A model generated the notes under the pieces. The model was not told the origin of the DNA, did no database searches, and was given only the letters and a program-made list of their open reading frames with translations. This document shows positions 40,673 through 49,087 of a stretch of DNA of 64,000 nucleotides, one piece after another. The position numbers and the translations under genes are program-made. Within the stretch, counting starts at the first letter, position 1; every line of letters begins with the position of its first letter. The stretch covers positions 328,222-392,221 of the forward strand of contig NZ_KQ950183.1 in assembly GCF_001517975.1 (NCBI RefSeq), read 5' to 3'. Source of the stretch: Thermobifida cellulosilytica TB100 (GTDB lineage: Bacteria; Actinomycetota; Actinomycetes; Streptosporangiales; Streptosporangiaceae).

Positions 40673-42199
40673 GTGACCGAGCAGCAGTACTCCGAAGGAC
40701 AGCGGGACCGCGACGGCCAGGAGCGGGACACGACCGCGGAACCGCAGTTCAAGGGACGCAAGAACGGCCCCTACAAGGACGTCTCCCCGGAACTCGCCGA
40801 GTGGATGCGCACCGGGTGGGCCGACACCGAGCGGCGCGACCTGGAGCCGATCGAGCAGGCCGCCTACACCGCCAAGCGGCGCGCCGCGCTCAGCGCCCGC
40901 TTCCCCGGCGAGCGGCTGGTGATCCCCGCGGGCAACCTGAAGACCCGCTCCAACGACACCGACTACCCGTTCCGCGCGGCCAGCGACTACGTGTACCTGA
41001 CCGGCGACCAGTCCGAGGACGGCTGCCTGGTGCTGGAGCCGCGCGCCGGCGGCGGCCACGACGCCGCGCTGTACCTGCGGCCCCGCTCCAGCCGGGAGAA
41101 CGGCGAGTTCTGGCTGGACGGGTACGGCGAGCTGTGGGTGGGGCGGCGCAACAGCCTGGCCGAGGCCTCCGCGCTGTACGGGCTGCCCACCCGCGACATC
41201 CGCACCCTGGCCGACGTGCTGCGCGAGGCCCCCGAAGCACCCACCCGGATCGTGTGCGGCCACGACGCCGGCCTGGAGGCGGTCCTCACCCTGCGCCGCT
41301 CCACGGGGGACGCCCGCGACGCCGAGGAGGCCGCGGAGCGCGACGCCGAGCTCGCGGTCTTCCTGCACGACCAGCGCCTCGTCAAGGACGAGTGGGAGAT
41401 CGGCCAGCTCCAGCGGGCCGTGGACTCCACCGTGCGCGGCTTCGAGGACGTGGTGCGGGCGCTGCCGCAGGCGCAGGCCACCTCCGAACGCTACATCGAG
41501 GGCACGTTCTTCCTGCGCGCCCGCGTGGAGGGCAACGACGTCGGCTACGGCACGATCGCCGCGGCCGGGCCGCACGCCACCACGCTGCACTGGGTACGCA
41601 ACGACGGCCCGGTGCGCCCCGGCGACCTGCTGCTGCTGGACGCGGGCGTGGAGACCACCACCCTCTACACGGCCGACGTCACCCGCACCATCCCCGTCAG
41701 CGGGCGCTTCAGCGGCGTGCAGCGGCGCGTCTACGACCTGGTGTACGCCGCGCAGGAGGCGGGCATCGCCGAGGTGCGGCCGGGGCGGCCGTTCCGCGCC
41801 TACCACGACGCCGCCCAGCGGGTGCTCGCCGAGGGCCTGGTCGAGTGGGGCCTGCTGGAGGGGCCGGTCGACCGCGTCCTGGAGCTGGGGTTGCAGCGCC
41901 GCTACACCCTGCACGGCACCGGGCACATGCTCGGCCTGGACGTGCACGACTGCGCGGTGGCGCGCACCGAGGCCTACGTCGACGGCACCCTGGAGCCCGG
42001 CATGGTGCTGACCGTGGAGCCGGGCCTGTACTTCCAGCCCGACGACCTGACCGTGCCCGAGGAGCTGCGCGGCATCGGGGTGCGCATCGAGGACGACATC
42101 CTCGTCACCCCCGACGGCAACCGGAACCTGTCGGCGGCGCTGCCCCGCACCTCCGCCGACGTGGAGGCGTGGCTGGCCGAGCTGCTGCCCCGCTCCTGA
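40673..42199 (+). CDS. pepP: Xaa-Pro aminopeptidase (M24B family)
   Basis: A 508-residue cytosolic metallopeptidase releasing N-terminal residues before proline. The N-terminal AMP_N domain (about 60-200) precedes the pita-bread catalytic domain, with metal ligands in LLLDAGVE and YTADVTRTIP (two Asp), GTGHMLGLDVHD (His), TVEPGLY (Glu) and IGVRIEDDILVT (Glu). The first 40 residues are charged and disordered. GTG 40673 has GAGGAGG six nt upstream; GTG 40655 is an alternative. A hairpin with a U-tract follows the gene. Confidence 0.92.
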   Translation: MTEQQYSEGQRDRDGQERDTTAEPQFKGRKNGPYKDVSPELAEWMRTGWADTERRDLEPIEQAAYTAKRRAALSARFPGERLVIPAGNLKTRSNDTDYPFRAASDYVYLTGDQSEDGCLVLEPRAGGGHDAALYLRPRSSRENGEFWLDGYGELWVGRRNSLAEASALYGLPTRDIRTLADVLREAPEAPTRIVCGHDAGLEAVLTLRRSTGDARDAEEAAERDAELAVFLHDQRLVKDEWEIGQLQRAVDSTVRGFEDVVRALPQAQATSERYIEGTFFLRARVEGNDVGYGTIAAAGPHATTLHWVRNDGPVRPGDLLLLDAGVETTTLYTADVTRTIPVSGRFSGVQRRVYDLVYAAQEAGIAEVRPGRPFRAYHDAAQRVLAEGLVEWGLLEGPVDRVLELGLQRRYTLHGTGHMLGLDVHDCAVARTEAYVDGTLEPGMVLTVEPGLYFQPDDLTVPEELRGIGVRIEDDILVTPDGNRNLSAALPRTSADVEAWLAELLPRS

Positions 42200-42213
42200 G
42201 GCCGCCTGCTGCC

Positions 42214-42250
42214 CGCGCCCCGGCGCCCGCGCGCCGGGGCGCGTCCTTTT
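42214..42250 (+). terminator. Rho-independent terminator after pepP
   Basis: A perfect 13-bp stem (42214-42226 with 42231-42243), loop CCGC, followed by TCCTTTT, 14 nt after the stop. Confidence 0.8.
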
Positions 42251-42438
42251 CCCGGCAAACGGAAAAAGATTATGTAATGCGGACAAGTCCGAAACAATGG
42301 AATTCGCACGCCGGAAGTCGACACAGCCCACTGAGTGACAAACCACTCAACCGGTCTGTCCTGTGCTTTTTCAGTAAGGAGACGTCGACTTACGGCAAAA
42401 TGTGCCGAACGGGGATCAAACCACGATAGAAATGTCCG

Positions 42439-42804
42439 GTGATCTATCACGTGGCACCGATCGAGAGATGGCGGTCCAACCCCGACCGCCCGTATGCGCC
42501 CGCCTCGCTGCAGCGGGACGGATTCATACACGGCGTCGCCGACGAGGAGATGACCCTTCGGGTCGCCAACGCGTTCTTCCGCAACCCGCCCAGTCCGGTG
42601 ATCGCCCTCGTCATCGACGAGGCAGGACTCGGCGACGAGGTGGAGGTCCGCGACGAGAAAGCCGTCCCCACCCCGCCGGGATTCGACGACGGAGTCGTGT
42701 TCCGACACGTCTACGGCCCCATCGACCGCTCCGCCGTGGTGGCACTGCTCGACCTCGAACGGGACGAGCACGGCCGCTACACCGCACTCGTCCCCCGCCG
42801 CTGA
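42439..42804 (+). CDS. DUF952 family protein
   Basis: A 121-residue cytosolic protein. The family pattern is visible: IYHVAPIERW at the start, YAPASLQRDGFIHGVADEEM near 20-40, LVIDEAGL near 56 and VFRHVYGPIDRSAVV near 86. DUF952 proteins are small ADP-ribosyltransferase-fold-like proteins of unknown function. The start is GTG 42439; no strong ribosome binding site is seen. The 239-bp gap before it is AT-rich and includes TGAGTG-N6-CACTCA, a possible operator. Confidence 0.82.
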   Translation: MIYHVAPIERWRSNPDRPYAPASLQRDGFIHGVADEEMTLRVANAFFRNPPSPVIALVIDEAGLGDEVEVRDEKAVPTPPGFDDGVVFRHVYGPIDRSAVVALLDLERDEHGRYTALVPRR

Positions 42805-43090
42805 CCGCCACCGCACCCGCCGACCGGTTCCCCCGCACCGGGGTCTCGTGCTCCGGACGGGTTCGGGATACTTTGACCACGGCGGGAGAAGGCTTCGCCC
42901 GCGGTCCATGCGGCGTTCGGATCCGTCCGGCAGTCTTTTCTCCCGTCCCGGCAGAACCGGGGCCGGTCCCGGCGGATCCGACCGGGCGGGCGCGGTACGG
43001 CTCGACGGGCCCCGGTCCCGGCGGCGGGAACCGGAGGCGCTCCGCCGACCGGGGCCCGGCAACCGAACCAACCTGGACGATGGGGAGAAG

Positions 43091-43936
43091 ATGAAGATCT
43101 CGGTGGTGGTGCCCGCCTACAACGAGGAGGCGGCCATCGGGCACTGCCTGGACGCACTCGTGAACCAGATCGTGCCGGTCGACGAGATCCTGGTCGTCGA
43201 CAACAACTCCACCGACCGGACCGCCGAGATCGCGGAGAAGTACCGCGACCACGGCGTCCGGGTGATCCGCGAGACGGTCCAGGGGCTGATCCCGGCGCGC
43301 AACCGCGGATTCGACGAGGCCACCGGCGACATCCTGGGACGCATCGACGCCGACACCCGGGTCGAACCGGACTGGTCGCAGCGCCTCGCCGAGGCGTTCG
43401 CCGACCCGACGGTCTCGGCGGCCACCGGCCCCTCCTGGTTCTACGACGCACCGCTGCACCGCACCGGCCTGGCCGCCCAGCGCCTCTTCTGCCACCGCGT
43501 CAACCGGATGCTGTCGGGCCACCCCATGCTGTGGGGCTCCAACATGGCGCTGACCAAGGAGTGCTGGCAGGAGCTGCGCCACCACGCCTGCCCCGGCCCC
43601 GACATCTTCGAAGACCTCGACCTGGCTATCCACCTGCACCGGCTGGGCCGCAAAGTGCACTACGCCGACCGGCTGCGCGCCCCCGTCTCGGCCCGCCGCA
43701 TCGCCGGGTCACTGCGCGACCTCCACCGCTACCTGCGCACCTGGCACCGCACCTACGCCCTGCACGGCCAGCGCAAGGCCGCGGTGGGCGCACGGGCCTT
43801 CAAACTCGCCGGACTGGTCTTCCTGTTCCCCTCGGTCGCGCTGATGCTGCGCGCCTACACCCCCGACGAGGGCAGGCTGTCGCTGCGCAAACTGCTCTCC
43901 CGCTCCTCCTCGGCCGAGGCGCGGCCCATCCCCTGA
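43091..43936 (+). CDS. Glycosyltransferase family 2
   Basis: A 281-residue GT-A fold enzyme with N-terminal SVVVPAYNEEAAIGHCLDAL, DNNSTDRTAEIAE and the metal-binding IDADTR near 81-86. FEDLDLAIHLHRLG near 177 contains the acceptor-side acidic residues. One hydrophobic segment near 240-258 may anchor it to the membrane. It probably glycosylates a lipid or envelope polymer; donor and acceptor are unknown. ATG 43091 has GGGGAGAAG directly upstream. It is convergent with the threonine dehydratase gene. Confidence 0.86.
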   Translation: MKISVVVPAYNEEAAIGHCLDALVNQIVPVDEILVVDNNSTDRTAEIAEKYRDHGVRVIRETVQGLIPARNRGFDEATGDILGRIDADTRVEPDWSQRLAEAFADPTVSAATGPSWFYDAPLHRTGLAAQRLFCHRVNRMLSGHPMLWGSNMALTKECWQELRHHACPGPDIFEDLDLAIHLHRLGRKVHYADRLRAPVSARRIAGSLRDLHRYLRTWHRTYALHGQRKAAVGARAFKLAGLVFLFPSVALMLRAYTPDEGRLSLRKLLSRSSSAEARPIP

Positions 43937-43943
43937 CCCGCAC

Positions 43944-43971
43944 CGGGCGGGCGGCGCGCGCCGCCCGCCCG
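43944..43971. terminator. Perfect 28-bp palindrome between convergent genes
   Basis: Fully self-complementary, GC only, ending at the base before the dehydratase stop codon. It is a likely bidirectional terminator for the GT2 and dehydratase genes. Confidence 0.65.
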
Positions 43972-44904
43972 CTAGTCCACGGCCCGCCAGTCGGCGTTGG
44001 CCCCGCAGACCACCACGCACGGCAGCTCCCCGGGGACCCGCCCGGCCAGCCACGCCGCCAACGGCACGGCCGCGGCCGGCTCCGCCGCGATCCGGAACTC
44101 CTCCCACAGCAGGTCCCGCGCGGCCAGGATCTCCTCGTCCGACACCAGCGCCGTGGCCACACGCCGACCGCGCACCACCGCGAACGGGACCTCGCCCACC
44201 CGGGAGGCGCCCAGCGCCGAGGCCGCCACCGAGTCCACGGGCGCGTCCACCGGTCCGCCCGCCGCCAGCGCGGCGTGCAGGCTCGCGCAGCCGTGCGGCT
44301 CCACGCCGACCGCGGTACGCTCCTCGCCGATGCCCAGGCTCACCCCGGCGAGCAGCCCGCCGCCGCCCACGGCCACCGCCACGGCGTCGCACTCGGGCGC
44401 GTCGGCGACGATCTCGTAGCCGATCGTGCCCTGCCCCGCCACCACGTCCGGGTCGTCGAAGGCGTGCACGTAGCGCACCCCCTCGTCGGCGGCGCGCGCC
44501 AGGGCCGCCGACGCGGCCGCGGCGTAGTCCCGGCCCGCGCGCACCACCTCGGCCCCGGCATCGCGCAGCCGCCGCTCCTTGACCCCGGGGACGGTCTCGG
44601 GCACGTACACGGTGGCCGCCACGCCGAGCATCCGGGCGGCCGTGGCCACCCCCAGGCCGTGGTTGCCGCCCGACGCGGTGACCACCCGCCCCGCGGCCCC
44701 GCCCGCCAGCAGCGCGTTGAGCGCGCCGCGCAGCTTGAACGCGCCCGTGGCCTGCAGGTGCTCCAGCTTCAACAGCAGGGGGCGGCCGTGCAGGCTCGCC
44801 CGCAGCAGCGGGGTACGACGCAGGTACGGGGCGGTGCGCTCGGCGGCCCGACGCACGTCGAGGGCCGTGGGAACCGGACGGGGCACGGTGATGCTGGACG
44901 TCAT
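43972..44904 (-). CDS. Threonine/serine dehydratase-like PLP enzyme
   Basis: A 310-residue fold-type II PLP enzyme. The cofactor lysine lies in ATGAFKLRGA near 50-59, the phosphate-side ASGGNHGLGVA near 80, and the glycine loop VAVGGGGLLAG near 170-180. It lacks the C-terminal ACT regulatory domains, so it belongs with catabolic or biosynthetic-like short forms acting on Thr/Ser or hydroxyaspartate. ATG 44904. It is divergent from a LysR regulator across 80 bp, which suggests regulation by that protein. Confidence 0.86.
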   Translation of the reverse strand: MTSSITVPRPVPTALDVRRAAERTAPYLRRTPLLRASLHGRPLLLKLEHLQATGAFKLRGALNALLAGGAAGRVVTASGGNHGLGVATAARMLGVAATVYVPETVPGVKERRLRDAGAEVVRAGRDYAAAASAALARAADEGVRYVHAFDDPDVVAGQGTIGYEIVADAPECDAVAVAVGGGGLLAGVSLGIGEERTAVGVEPHGCASLHAALAAGGPVDAPVDSVAASALGASRVGEVPFAVVRGRRVATALVSDEEILAARDLLWEEFRIAAEPAAAVPLAAWLAGRVPGELPCVVVCGANADWRAVD

Positions 44905-44984
44905 GGTTCCACTCTGCCCCCGACACACGTTAAGTTAAAGTTGCCTTTTCTAAAGATGTTTAAGTAATTCTTATCTTTGGGGGT
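44905..44984. promoter_or_regulatory. AT-rich divergent promoter region with LysR-type sites
   Basis: This 80-bp gap is very AT-rich for the genome (44930-44978). It contains TTAAGTTAAAG and AAGTAATTCTTATCTT, interrupted dyads of the T-N11-A kind bound by LysR regulators. It should hold both promoters. Confidence 0.5.
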
Positions 44985-45893
44985 GTGGTGCTCGACGCCA
45001 ACCGGCTGCGGGTCCTGGTGGAGGTGGCACGCGCGGGATCGATCACGGCGGCCGCCGAACGCCTGTCCTTCACCCCGCCCGCGCTCTCCCAGCAGCTCGC
45101 CAAACTGGAACGGGAACTCGGCTGCGTCCTGCTGGAACGCGGCCGCAACGGGGTGCGCCTCACCGAAGCCGGACGGGTCCTGCTCGACCACGGCGAACGC
45201 GTCCTGGGGGAGCTGCGCGACGCCGAACGGGCCGTGCGCGCCACCCTCGGCCAGCACCCGCCGACCCTGGCCCTGGGCGCGTTCGCCAGCGCCGGAAAGA
45301 CCCTGCTGCCCGGCGCCCTCGCCGCCTTCCGCCACGCCCACCCGCACGTGCGCCTGGCCCTCAGCGACGTCGAACCCCCCGACGGCTACGGCCCCGTCAC
45401 CTCCGGCGACCTCGACCTGCTCATCACCCACCGCTACCCCGGAACCGAACTGCCCCCCGCACCCGGACTGCACCGCGAACCACTGCTCACCGACCCGCTG
45501 CTGCTGGTCCTGCCCGCCACCCACCCCGCCGCCCACCGGCCCCGCCTCACCCTCGCCGACCTCGCCGACGAAGAATGGATCTGCGGCGCGCCCGGCATCC
45601 ACAACCGCATCGCCCTGGACACCGCCGCACAACAGGCCGGAGTGGACGTCACCGTCGCCTACGAGACCCGCGACTACGAGGTCACCCTCGCCCTCATCCG
45701 CGCCGGCGTCGGCATCGGCCTGGTCCCCGCCACCATCCTGCGCTCCCACCCCGAAAAAGGCTGGAAGGCCCGCCGCCTGCACGGCACCGACCTGGCCCGG
45801 CAGATCTTCGTCGTGCACCGGCCCCGCCTGCACGACCCGGTGCCCGCCATGGTCGCCACCCTGCGCGAGGCCGCCCGCACCGCCCTGGACTGA
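44985..45893 (+). CDS. LysR family transcriptional regulator
   Basis: A 302-residue regulator: winged HTH at 1-62 (LRVLVEVARAGSITAAAERLSFTPPALSQQLAKLE) and a periplasmic-binding-like effector domain at about 90-295 (LALGAFASAGKTLLPGAL, GDLDLLITH, GVGIGLVPA). The start may be GTG 44985 or 44988. It probably controls the divergent dehydratase gene and itself; the effector is unknown. It is convergent with the phosphatase gene, 10 bp between stops. Confidence 0.9.
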   Translation: MVLDANRLRVLVEVARAGSITAAAERLSFTPPALSQQLAKLERELGCVLLERGRNGVRLTEAGRVLLDHGERVLGELRDAERAVRATLGQHPPTLALGAFASAGKTLLPGALAAFRHAHPHVRLALSDVEPPDGYGPVTSGDLDLLITHRYPGTELPPAPGLHREPLLTDPLLLVLPATHPAAHRPRLTLADLADEEWICGAPGIHNRIALDTAAQQAGVDVTVAYETRDYEVTLALIRAGVGIGLVPATILRSHPEKGWKARRLHGTDLARQIFVVHRPRLHDPVPAMVATLREAARTALD

Positions 45894-45903
45894 ACCGCCC
45901 CGC

Positions 45904-48372
45904 TCACGCCGGGACAGGCTGCCGGTCCGGCAGATCCTGCTCGGCCCAGATGGTCTTGCCGTCGCTGCGGTGCCGCGTCCCCCAGCGCCGACTGAGCTGC
46001 GCCACCAGGAACAGGCCGCGCCCGCCCTCGTCGAAGGTGCGCGCCCGCCGCAGGTGCGGCGCCGTGTTGCTGGCGTCCGACACCTCGCAGATCAGCGTCC
46101 CGTCCCTGATCAACCGCAGCTCGATAGGCGCCCGCGCATACCGGATGGCGTTGGTCACCAGCTCACTCACCACCAGCTCGGTGGTGAACGACAACTCCTC
46201 CAACCCCCACTCGGCGAGCCGCTCCGACGCCCAGGACCGCGCCTCGCCCACCACCGCCGGATCCGCGGGCAGGTCCCGGGTGGCCACCCGGTGCGCGTCC
46301 AGGGCACGCGTCCGCGCCACCAACAGCGCCGCGTCGTCGGGAGCACCCCCCGGAAGCATGGTGCGCACCACCGCGTCGCACACCCCCTCCAGCGTCTGCG
46401 CCGGACGGGCCAGCACACCGCGCAGCCGCTCCAACCCCAGCCGCATGTCGTGGTCCTGCGCCTCCAACAGCCCGTCGGTGTAGAGCACCAGCAGACTGCC
46501 CGACGGCACCTCGAACTCCACCGACTCGAACGGCAGCCCGCCCACCCCCAGCGGCGGCCCGGCAGGCACCTCCACGAACTCGACCCGCCCGTCGGGATGC
46601 ACCACCGCGGGCGGCGGATGCCCCGCCCGCGCCATCACACAACTGCGCGACACCGGGTCGTAGATCGCATACAGACACGTCGCGCCGATCTCCGACATCA
46701 GGTCCAGCCGCTCCTCCGTCGCCGGCGAAGGGTGGGACACCTCCTCCGCGTTCAGATGCGTCACCAGGTCGTCCAGGTAGGTGAGCAGCTCCTCCGGGGC
46801 CAGCTCCACGTCCGACAGCGCCCGCACGGCCGTACGCAGCCGCCCCATCGTCGCCGACGCGTGCAGGCCGTGCCCGGTCACGTCCCCCACCACCAGCGCC
46901 ACGCGCGCCCCCGACAACTGGATGACGTCGTACCAGTCGCCGCCCACACCGAACCGGAAACCCGCAGGCAGGTAGCGGGTGGCGACCTCCACCGCCGAGT
47001 TGTGTGGCAGCCGCTGCGGCAGCAGGCTGCGTTGCAGGGTCAGCGCCGCGGTGCGCTCCCGCGAGTAGCGGCGCGCGTTGTCGATACGCACCGCCGCCTT
47101 GACCGCGATGTCCTGGGCCAGCAGCAGGTCGTCGTCGGTGAACGGCGTGGTGCGCTCATGCCGCATGAGCAGGGCCAGCCCGAACAGCTTGCCGCCGATC
47201 AGCAGCGGAAGCATCATCAGCGACTGCACCCCGTGGGTGCGCAGCGCCGACCCCTGCCCGGGCTTCTCCTCCAACCACCGGGCCAGACGCGGGTCGTCGA
47301 TCCGGTACCGCACCGGGCTGCGCCGCGCCAGACAGTCCCCGATCGGCGAGTCCAACGGATAGTCGAACAGGTCGCCCGGAGAGGGAACCCCCTCCAACGG
47401 CCCCTCCAGCACCGAGTGGCGGGCCAGACAGCGCAACCCCACCGGATCGGGCAGCGGCGCGAACGTCGGCTCCGCCCCCTGGTACACCGACTCCAGCAGC
47501 GACACCACCACCGAGTCGGCGAACCGGGGGACCAGCACCTCCGCGGCCTCCTCCGCGGTGCGCGCCATGTCCAGAGTGGTGCCCAGACGCGTGTTGGCGT
47601 CGTCCAGCACGGCCAGGCGGCGGCGCGCCCAGTGCTGCTCGGAGTTGTCGAGCACCGTGCAGGCCACGCCGTGGATCCGCCCCGCAGGATCCCGCAGCGG
47701 CGCGAAGAACACCGTCCAGGCGCGCTCGCGGCCCCCCTCGCCCACTTGACCGTGGACCTCGTGGCGCACCATCCGCCCCGTGCCCAGCGTCTGCTCCACC
47801 AGCCGGTCGAACTCGGCGAAGACCGCCAGCGGGACCAGCTCCCGCAGCCGCATCCCCACCGCCTGCTCCGCGGAGATCCCCGAGATACGGACCATGGCCT
47901 CGTTCATCTCCGCGATCCGCCCCTTGTGGTCCAACAGCGTCACCGGCAGCGGCGACTGGGCCAGGGCCCACTCCCGCAGCAGCGGCAGATCGGCGTCGTC
48001 CACGGCCGGCAGCGACTCCACGGAGAGATTCGGACGGGTGACCGTCAGATGCCACTGGAGCGACCCCTGCCCCCCGAAAAGCGGCTGGGCGTACAACCGC
48101 AGCCGCAGCGGGGCGCCGTCACGGTCGTGCACGGACACCTCCCCGGTCCACGCCGCCGGATACCGCGCGAAGTCGACCGGCGCGGACGCCCCCAGACCGA
48201 ACACCTCGACCACCGGACGGCCCACAGCCTCCTCGGGCGAGTAGCCGAACAGCCACTGGGCCCCCGCACTCCACGCCAGCACGGTGCCGTGCCCGTCCAC
48301 CGTGGCCGAAACCGTACTCCCACCGGGAGTCGGTCCGTAGGAGGCATCCCCGAAGGTGTTGTCGCTGTCCAT
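45904..48372 (-). CDS. PAS-PAS-GAF-SpoIIE phosphatase-HATPase protein
   Basis: An 822-residue cytoplasmic signalling protein. In order: PAS (about 15-110), PAS with PAC-like segment (about 130-245), GAF (about 255-415), SpoIIE/PP2C phosphatase (about 430-660; GVGGDWYDV, VVGDVTGHG, YTDGLLEA, DDAALLVAR) and a GHKL ATPase (about 690-815; ELVTNAIRYA, DEGGRGLFLV). It resembles the 577-residue protein at 19926 but adds PAS sensors. Such multi-sensor proteins usually regulate anti-anti-sigma factors by phosphatase/kinase balance. No such partner is adjacent. ATG 48372. Confidence 0.9.
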   Translation of the reverse strand: MDSDNTFGDASYGPTPGGSTVSATVDGHGTVLAWSAGAQWLFGYSPEEAVGRPVVEVFGLGASAPVDFARYPAAWTGEVSVHDRDGAPLRLRLYAQPLFGGQGSLQWHLTVTRPNLSVESLPAVDDADLPLLREWALAQSPLPVTLLDHKGRIAEMNEAMVRISGISAEQAVGMRLRELVPLAVFAEFDRLVEQTLGTGRMVRHEVHGQVGEGGRERAWTVFFAPLRDPAGRIHGVACTVLDNSEQHWARRRLAVLDDANTRLGTTLDMARTAEEAAEVLVPRFADSVVVSLLESVYQGAEPTFAPLPDPVGLRCLARHSVLEGPLEGVPSPGDLFDYPLDSPIGDCLARRSPVRYRIDDPRLARWLEEKPGQGSALRTHGVQSLMMLPLLIGGKLFGLALLMRHERTTPFTDDDLLLAQDIAVKAAVRIDNARRYSRERTAALTLQRSLLPQRLPHNSAVEVATRYLPAGFRFGVGGDWYDVIQLSGARVALVVGDVTGHGLHASATMGRLRTAVRALSDVELAPEELLTYLDDLVTHLNAEEVSHPSPATEERLDLMSEIGATCLYAIYDPVSRSCVMARAGHPPPAVVHPDGRVEFVEVPAGPPLGVGGLPFESVEFEVPSGSLLVLYTDGLLEAQDHDMRLGLERLRGVLARPAQTLEGVCDAVVRTMLPGGAPDDAALLVARTRALDAHRVATRDLPADPAVVGEARSWASERLAEWGLEELSFTTELVVSELVTNAIRYARAPIELRLIRDGTLICEVSDASNTAPHLRRARTFDEGGRGLFLVAQLSRRWGTRHRSDGKTIWAEQDLPDRQPVPA

Positions 48373-48490
48373 GCCTCACCTCGCTGACGCCGATCGCCGA
48401 GCCGCCGCCTCCCAGGCAACTTCCCAGATCAGGGCGGATTCACCGGAGACGGTCCGATCCGCGGCCACAACCGACCCGGCCCGCGCCGCC

Positions 48491-48910
48491 TCACGCGGCC
48501 AGTGCCGGCACGGCCGAGCACACCCCGCCCCACCCGCCCCGGGCGACCACGAGCACGGGAGCGGCCACCCGCACACCCCCGGCCGCCGCGTCGAGGAACA
48601 CACCGCCCGCCCCCACGTCCACCCGGTGCCCCGGCGGCGCGATCCGCCCCGCCAGCTCCGTCACGGCCGACAGCACCTCCTCGGCCGAGGACGCACGCCC
48701 CGGCAGGACGGCCAACGCCTCGCCCCGGCTGATCAGCGGCAGCCACAGCCGGGAGGCGACCGGCTGCACGGACACCAGGTAGCGGTCGTGCCAGGCCGCG
48801 CACAGCGCCGCCTCGCCCGGGCAGCGGCCCACAGCGGCGTCACCGACCAACGCGATGATCCCCACGGCGAAGGCGTCGAGACGGAACGGTCGCAGAGCGG
48901 TCGCGGACAT
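48491..48910 (-). CDS. Hypothetical protein
   Basis: A 139-residue protein from ATG 48910. It is rich in Ala/Val and contains short hydrophobic stretches (FAVGIIALVGDAAVG near 12-26; VRVAAPVLVVARGGWGGV at the end) but no clear membrane topology. I do not recognise the family. Codon bias is good and it lies between two minus-strand genes, 177 bp downstream of the FdhF/YdeP stop. A regulatory or sensor-like role cannot be judged. Confidence 0.5.
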   Translation of the reverse strand: MSATALRPFRLDAFAVGIIALVGDAAVGRCPGEAALCAAWHDRYLVSVQPVASRLWLPLISRGEALAVLPGRASSAEEVLSAVTELAGRIAPPGHRVDVGAGGVFLDAAAGGVRVAAPVLVVARGGWGGVCSAVPALAA

Positions 48911-49087
48911 CGTCGTCCTCCACACGGAACAGCCGGGCACCCTCCTCGGCACCCCCACCGGCTCTGATGCGCACACAACGGCCCGAGGGCGCACCGTGGC
49001 CGCACCCGGCCACCGCGCGCCCTCCTTCGCGGTTACCCACCAGGCCCGCCCCGAACCGGGACGCCGCGCAAAAACGCGGCCCGCGGA

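Noticed and set aside
42400-42429. Nine-codon open frame (MCRTGIKPR) before the DUF952 gene, a possible leader peptide
   Set aside because: No ribosome binding site at useful distance and no downstream attenuator structure; too short to support.
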